Of a stretch of DNA of 10,019 nucleotides, positions 6,007-10,019 are shown in pieces. The stretch spans positions 1 through 10,019 of the forward strand of contig DMZB01000117.1 of assembly GCA_003482405.1 (NCBI GenBank), given 5' to 3'. The notes beneath the pieces were generated by a model that saw nothing but the letters and a program-made list of their open reading frames with translations, ran no database searches and had not been told where the DNA came from. The stretch is from Lactobacillus sp. (GTDB taxonomy: Bacteria; Bacillota; Bacilli; Lactobacillales; Lactobacillaceae). Made by a program: the position numbers and the translations under genes. Every line of letters starts with the position of its first letter. Position 1 is the first letter of the stretch.

Positions 6007-6050
6007 AAAAAAATCCGAATAAACTAGATTAATTTCTAGTCCATTCGAAT
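6007..6050 (-). terminator. Rho-independent terminator after the two-component operon
   Basis: A 15-bp stem on the minus strand (6050-6036 with 6027-6013, three G-U pairs), an 8-base loop and a run of T through 6007. It lies 18 bases after the kinase stop codon. Confidence 0.9.
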
Positions 6051-6068
6051 TATTTCTACTATATAAAA

Positions 6069-7217
6069 TTAGTGCGTTTCTGGTTGTTGTAGCGGCTGAT
6101 CATGGTGAACCGGCAAATGAATCACGAAACTCGTGAGGTTCTCATCTGATTCCGCAAAGATGTAGCCACCGTGTCGTTCCACAATACTCTGTGCGATCGC
6201 CAAACCAAGCCCTGTGCCACCAGTCTCCTTCGATCGTGATTCTTCCACGCGGTAGAAACGTTCAAACAGTTGGTTCAATGCAGCAGTCGGAATCTCACGG
6301 CCATCATTTGACACGCGAACGATCACCTCACTGCCCTTTAGTTTCGCATTCAGTTCGATAAACGTCGCATTTTCGCCATACTTCAGTGCGTTTGAAATCA
6401 GATTGTTGAACACCCGACCCATCTTTTCGGCATCAGCTTCCATCATGATATTGTCAGGCGTCGTTGTCGAACTAATGGTTAAGTTCTTGCGGCTGGCTTC
6501 CAATTCATAACTTGCGGCTAACTGTTCAAGCATCTGGCTAAAGTTGACTTCGTTAATGGTTAGTTCGGCCTCAGTTCCGCGCATCTTCAGGTATTCAAAC
6601 AGGTCCTCCACCAGCGATTTCATCTGTGTGGCCTTCAAATATGCGATATGCGAGTACTTAACTAAGTCCTCGTCTGTCTGATACTGCTTGTCTTCAATCA
6701 GCCCCAAATAGCCAATAATTGACGTTAACGGGGTTCGAATATCGTGACTGACGTTTGTAATCAGCTCGTCCTTAGACCGTTCGGCTTGCCGCTCATCGTT
6801 CATTGACTGAGTCGCCGAATCAACCAACGAGTTAACGGAATCGACCACCCGTTGCAAACGGTGGTTCAGTTTAAATGTAATCCGGTGCTCCAAATGACCA
6901 TCGGAAATATAGTGCAGTTCCGCAATGATATGATTCATTTGATACAGATGGTACCGACGAATCAGACGCCAATATAACACAGCGCAATCAATCAATATCA
7001 TGACTGCAATAAAAATATTCTGATAGCTCCAAATGTACCGTCCGCCAATCACCAACGACCGTTTGATCATGTACACCCCACCGGCGATACCCGGATTTGA
7101 GTGCAACAGGTCATTTAAGATCACGACTAGCGAAAGATTTAAAAGGAGCAGCAACACAATGGTTACTACCCCCTCAAAAATTAACGACCACTTTTCGCGT
7201 GGAGTTAGTTTCATCAT
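6069..7217 (-). CDS. Sensor histidine kinase of a two-component system
   Basis: A 382-residue membrane kinase. Two transmembrane helices (about 12-36 and 64-86) flank a short extracytoplasmic loop of fewer than 30 residues, then a HAMP-like linker (about 87-140). The phosphoacceptor is His158 in NVSHDIRTPL. The ATP-binding domain shows the N box (NNLISNALKY, 271-280), the G1 motif (SNDGREIP, about 303-310), the F-box region (LFERFYR) and the G2 motif GGTGLGLA (333-340). It autophosphorylates and passes phosphate to the co-encoded regulator. The tiny sensor loop suggests that it senses within the membrane or through a partner, as in cell-envelope-stress kinases; this is inference. The ATG overlaps the regulator stop by one base (TAATG), with GAGG seven bases upstream. 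VanS-like in general form; no specific name justified. Confidence 0.95.
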   Translation of the reverse strand: MMKLTPREKWSLIFEGVVTIVLLLLLNLSLVVILNDLLHSNPGIAGGVYMIKRSLVIGGRYIWSYQNIFIAVMILIDCAVLYWRLIRRYHLYQMNHIIAELHYISDGHLEHRITFKLNHRLQRVVDSVNSLVDSATQSMNDERQAERSKDELITNVSHDIRTPLTSIIGYLGLIEDKQYQTDEDLVKYSHIAYLKATQMKSLVEDLFEYLKMRGTEAELTINEVNFSQMLEQLAASYELEASRKNLTISSTTTPDNIMMEADAEKMGRVFNNLISNALKYGENATFIELNAKLKGSEVIVRVSNDGREIPTAALNQLFERFYRVEESRSKETGGTGLGLAIAQSIVERHGGYIFAESDENLTSFVIHLPVHHDQPLQQPETH

Positions 7218-7906
7218 TAGTGTGCCTCAATCTTGTAACCAACGCCCCAAACAGTTTCGATAACTTTTTCACCATTTGTAGCTTCTTCGATCTTATCGCG
7301 CAAATGACTCACGTGGACCATCACCGTCTTGGCAGAAACAACGGATTCTTGTTGCCAAACACGTTCGAAAATATCGTCCGCGGAGAAGACACGGTTAGGA
7401 TGGCTCGCTAACAAGTATAAGATTCCGAATTCCAGAGCCGTCAACTGAATCGTCTGTCCATCGATCGTCTTAACTTCGTGTGAGTCCTTATTGATTGTCA
7501 ATGGTCCAATGTCTAAGACATCAGGCGTGTCACTAGTGACGTGGTCCTCAGAACGACGCAACAGTGACTTAACCCGGGCCATAACCTCAAGTGGATTAAA
7601 CGGCTTGGTAACGTAATCGTCAGCACCAGAAATCAAACCTTGGATCTTATCCATGTCGCCTGTTTTAGCCGACAGAATCAAAATCGGAATTTGTGAGTCC
7701 TTACGCACTTGCTTGACGACTTCGATCCCGTTCATTTCGGGCATCATAATATCCAGAATCATTAAACCGATGTCTGGGTTTGTGTTCAGCTTCGTCAACG
7801 CATCTTTCCCGGTGAACGCCGAGATTGGTTCGTAGCCTTCGTTTTTAATGTAAATCTCTAGTAATTGAGCAATTTCTTTGTCGTCATCAACAACTAAAAT
7901 CTTCAT
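7217..7906 (-). CDS. OmpR-family response regulator
   Basis: A 229-residue regulator from the ATG at 7904-7906. This start gives the standard MKILVVDDD opening and has GGAGG (7916-7920) nine bases upstream; an in-frame ATG nine codons earlier lacks a site. The receiver domain (1-119) has the acidic pocket Asp7-Asp9, phosphoacceptor Asp52 (LMILDIMMPEMNG), Ser79 and Lys101 (TKPF). The C-terminal winged helix (about 128-226) ends with the usual recognition helix and wing (SAKTVMVHVSHLRDKI, VWGVGYKIE). It is co-transcribed with the kinase and presumably activates or represses envelope genes; its regulon cannot be read here. The large membrane protein gene immediately downstream is a possible target. 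VanR-like in sequence style. Confidence 0.96.
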   Translation of the reverse strand: MKILVVDDDKEIAQLLEIYIKNEGYEPISAFTGKDALTKLNTNPDIGLMILDIMMPEMNGIEVVKQVRKDSQIPILILSAKTGDMDKIQGLISGADDYVTKPFNPLEVMARVKSLLRRSEDHVTSDTPDVLDIGPLTINKDSHEVKTIDGQTIQLTALEFGILYLLASHPNRVFSADDIFERVWQQESVVSAKTVMVHVSHLRDKIEEATNGEKVIETVWGVGYKIEAH

Positions 7907-7986
7907 CAACATTTTCCTCCAATGCTGGAACAAGTGGCACGCTCAACGCTAAAACGAAAAATCACGGAGCGAAATACCTGTGTTCT

Positions 7987-8015
7987 ATTCTACTAGACAT
8001 TGACGGCTGGGACAA
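7987..8015 (-). promoter_or_regulatory. Promoter of the two-component operon
   Basis: TTGTCC (8010-8015), a 17-base spacer and TAGAAT (7987-7992) form a good vegetative promoter on the minus strand, about 80 bases before the regulator start. I see no direct repeat that would clearly mark autoregulation. Confidence 0.65.
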
Positions 8016-8030
8016 ATTAAGAAATAGCAA

Positions 8031-8060
8031 AGGAAAAAGCCACTCACTTTGAGCAGCTTT
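8031..8060 (-). terminator. Probable terminator after the DUF1129 gene
   Basis: On the minus strand, AAAGC (8060-8056) pairs with GCTTT (8040-8036). Two wobble pairs and CTCA/TGAG close around a 3-base loop, followed by a short T run. It is 16 bases after the stop codon. The T run is short, so efficiency is uncertain. Confidence 0.6.
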
Positions 8061-8076
8061 ATCCTCTGTTACAAAT

Positions 8077-8844
8077 TTACTTACGCTGGTTGCGGTTGCG
8101 CGCATTATTCGGGTTGGCAAACATACCACCAACCACGTTGAAACGGCGACGTAGCCAAAGGTCGGCACCAAAGGCAGCAAGCGCCAAAATAATGTACAAC
8201 CATGCTGGTAGGATTGGATTTATGACTGCCGGTAACAAACTGACACCCATGAATAGCACTAAAATCAAGACTAACAAACCGGCCATTGCCAGCAGGATTT
8301 TCCATAGTGGCAACCGTTTGCGGTGGTCAGTTGGATTCAGCATCGGTGTGAGCCAAGCCCATCCAAGTCCGAAGACACCGGATACAAGCACAATGCCGAC
8401 AATCCCCATCTGACCAGATTGTTGAGCTGGTTGCTTGGAGAAGAATCCAAGAATCCCGTACATGGCTGTGAAAATCGCCAAAATACTCAAGGCACTGTCT
8501 GCAGCAGTTGGCCAAAAGCCAGCTTGTTCGGCATCACTACCGTCAGCTTTTTTAGCAGGGCCATTAATCATTTCTTCCGCATGGGCGGTTGGTGTGCCAA
8601 ATAGCTGTTTTGCAGTCTGCCCAGTCTTTTGTCCAGCCTTCAGTTTTTCCAACGTATCATCCATTTTGATGTTACGTTGCGCACCAGTAAAATCTCGTTG
8701 ATCCAAGATTTTATTCAGCTGGAACATAAATTCTTCGTTACGCTTGGTCAGACCCTGGTCATTGAAACGACCGGAATCCGTGCGAATCTGACCATGGTGT
8801 TCTTGTTTAGCACCGGCGTTACGTTCGCGATTTTCTTCAGTCAC
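8077..8844 (-). CDS. DUF1129-family membrane protein
   Basis: A 255-residue protein starting at GTG 8842-8844, chosen because AGGAG (8852-8856) lies seven bases upstream; the frame stays open 16 codons further but without a site. A soluble N-terminal part (1-115), rich in charged residues and Gln, contains the conserved-looking segment KRNEEFMFQLNKILDQR (about 34-50). Four membrane helices follow at about 117-136, 147-166, 180-205 and 211-230, then a basic, Asn/Arg-rich tail. I recognise it as the DUF1129 family, common in lactobacilli and often found just downstream of ychF, as here. Function unknown. The gap to ychF is 185 bases without a convincing terminator, so read-through from ychF is possible. 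Confidence 0.8.
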   Translation of the reverse strand: MTEENRERNAGAKQEHHGQIRTDSGRFNDQGLTKRNEEFMFQLNKILDQRDFTGAQRNIKMDDTLEKLKAGQKTGQTAKQLFGTPTAHAEEMINGPAKKADGSDAEQAGFWPTAADSALSILAIFTAMYGILGFFSKQPAQQSGQMGIVGIVLVSGVFGLGWAWLTPMLNPTDHRKRLPLWKILLAMAGLLVLILVLFMGVSLLPAVINPILPAWLYIILALAAFGADLWLRRRFNVVGGMFANPNNARNRNQRK

Positions 8845-8960
8845 AATAATACTCCTCATACGTTTAATTTTTATTACTCTAGTGGAGAACAAGGTTTTCT
8901 GCTACATAGCGATAACGCGTTCGCCCATCCAAGAGCCTGCGCATAACCCAAAGTTGAATT

Positions 8961-8979
8961 ATTCGGAAAATCACCGAAT
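8961..8979. repeat. Inverted repeat between ychF and the DUF1129 gene
   Basis: ATTCGG and CCGAAT form a 6-bp stem with a 7-base loop. No T run follows on the minus strand, so it is not a convincing terminator for ychF. It may be an mRNA structure or a binding site. Confidence 0.35.
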
Positions 8980-9029
8980 TCTTCACCTTCGCATTATTGC
9001 TCGACTCTTACCGGATGCGTTCACGCTCA

Positions 9030-10019
9030 CTAAACATTGAACCTAAACTCTACAATATCGCCGTCCTGCATCACATAGTCCTTGCCTTCAACACGCAGTT
9101 TGCCGGCCTCACGGACCTTTTGAATGCTACCAAGACTGTCCAAATCGGTGTAGGACATGACTTCCGCACGAATGAACCCACGCTCGAAATCAGAATGGAT
9201 GATACCAGCTGCCTGTGGTGCCTTAGTGCCAGCCTTAAACGTCCAGGCACGGGTTTCCTTACCACCAGCAGTGAAGAATGTCTCCAGTCCCAGAAGTTTG
9301 TATGAAGCACGAATCAGTTTGTTTAACCCAGGTTCGTCGACACCTTCTGCTTCAAGGAATTCCGGCTTGTCTTCGTCGTCCATTTCGGCAATTTCTTCTT
9401 CGGTTCGTGCAGACACGGCCACTACGCCACTGCCTTCCGTTTCAGCAAACTTTTCAATCTGCTTCACGTAATCGGACGCTTCTGGATCAGCCATGTCATC
9501 TTCAGCGATGTTGGCCACGTAAAGTACGGGCTTCGACGTTAACAGGAAGAGTCCGTTCACGATCTTTTGCTCGTCCTTGTCGAAGTCCAGCGTCCGGACG
9601 GATTTACCTTCTTCTAAGACCGGCTTGATTCGCTTGAGCACGCTATATTCGGCAATAGCATCCTTTTCTTTAGCGTTAGTCGCTGCCTTTTCGACCTTGG
9701 CATACCGTTTGTTCACGGCATCCAAGTCGGCAATGATCAGCTCTGTGTTAATGGTGTCGATGTCTTCCAACGGATCAACCGTCCCGGTCACACTGGTGAT
9801 GTTATCGTCGTCAAACGCCCGCACCACGTGTACGATCGCATTGACCTGACGAATGTTTTCTAAGAACTTGTTACCAAGACCTTCACCCTTGCTGGCGCCC
9901 TTAACGATCCCCGCAATATCGGTAAATTCAAACGTTGTGGGAATCACTTTGTCGGCTGGTTCGATTGCTTGAATGCGGTCGAGTCGTGCGTCTGGGACTT
10001 CAACCATCCCCACGTTTGG
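9030..10019 (-). CDS. ychF: Redox-regulated ATPase YchF, 5' end outside the window
   Basis: 329 codons of a gene entering from the right edge (first complete codon CCA at 10017-10019) and ending at TAG 9030-9032. Compared with the usual length of about 366, some 37 N-terminal residues, including most of the P-loop, are missing; the fragment begins with PNVGMVEVPD. Visible landmarks are the G3 motif in FTDIAGIVKGASKGEG, the NIAE segment that replaces the GTPase NKxD motif and explains the ATP preference of this family, a charged coiled-coil insertion (about residues 95-150 of the fragment), and a C-terminal TGS domain ending in GDIVEFRFNV. YchF/OLA1 proteins bind ribosomes and influence translation and stress responses. 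The gene appears intact within the window. Confidence 0.97.
   Translation of the reverse strand, partial: PNVGMVEVPDARLDRIQAIEPADKVIPTTFEFTDIAGIVKGASKGEGLGNKFLENIRQVNAIVHVVRAFDDDNITSVTGTVDPLEDIDTINTELIIADLDAVNKRYAKVEKAATNAKEKDAIAEYSVLKRIKPVLEEGKSVRTLDFDKDEQKIVNGLFLLTSKPVLYVANIAEDDMADPEASDYVKQIEKFAETEGSGVVAVSARTEEEIAEMDDEDKPEFLEAEGVDEPGLNKLIRASYKLLGLETFFTAGGKETRAWTFKAGTKAPQAAGIIHSDFERGFIRAEVMSYTDLDSLGSIQKVREAGKLRVEGKDYVMQDGDIVEFRFNV

Noticed and set aside
1..10019. Search for an undescribed defence, toxin-antitoxin or biosynthetic system
   Set aside because: All larger genes belong to known families. No nuclease, toxin, reverse transcriptase, ATPase-effector pair or integrase is visible. The unresolved items are regulatory sites, a possible small RNA and domains of unknown function.

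Overview
The window looks like a chromosomal segment of a lactic acid bacterium of the Lactobacillaceae (low-to-moderate GC Firmicutes). The basis is the protein families, strong GGAGG-type ribosome binding sites, GTG and TTG starts, and the ychF-DUF1129 neighbourhood, which is typical of lactobacilli close to the origin-proximal parB/ychF region. The species cannot be fixed from sequence alone. I see no IS elements, tRNA or rRNA genes, CRISPR arrays or prophage genes. It reads as ordinary core or near-core chromosome rather than a genomic island.

Layout, left to right. The 3' end of a plus-strand cyclopropane-fatty-acid synthase gene (1-212) ends in a terminator and faces everything else, which is on the minus strand. 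Next is azlCD (413-1562), an overlapping pair for a branched-chain amino acid exporter, with its own terminator (361-393) and an extended -10 promoter. A 397-base gap follows (1563-1959). It holds the azlCD leader and promoter, a strong minus-strand terminator (1789-1829), and a consensus-like promoter that together could delimit a short RNA. Then come a MarR-family regulator (1960-2412) with a promoter and a 17-bp perfect palindrome upstream, and a very large YhgE/Pip-family membrane protein (2705-5788) with long blocks of 42-residue repeats. A two-component system follows, an OmpR-family regulator (7217-7906) and its kinase (6069-7217). Last are a four-helix DUF1129 membrane protein (8077-8844) and the 3' nine-tenths of ychF (9030-10019, running off the right edge).

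Functional reading. Several genes concern the cell envelope: Cfa modifies lipid unsaturation, YhgE/Pip-type proteins span the membrane with a large exposed domain, and the two-component system senses an extracytoplasmic signal. The MarR gene and the YhgE/Pip gene are separately transcribed, since a 14-bp hairpin terminator lies between them. Both promoters carry inverted repeats with TTGT/ACAA half-sites, which suggests that the MarR protein may control itself and the large membrane protein. This is inference. No complete new defence or biosynthetic system is evident. The most interesting items are the candidate small RNA after marR, the paired TTGT/ACAA operators, and the repeat architecture of the YhgE/Pip protein.
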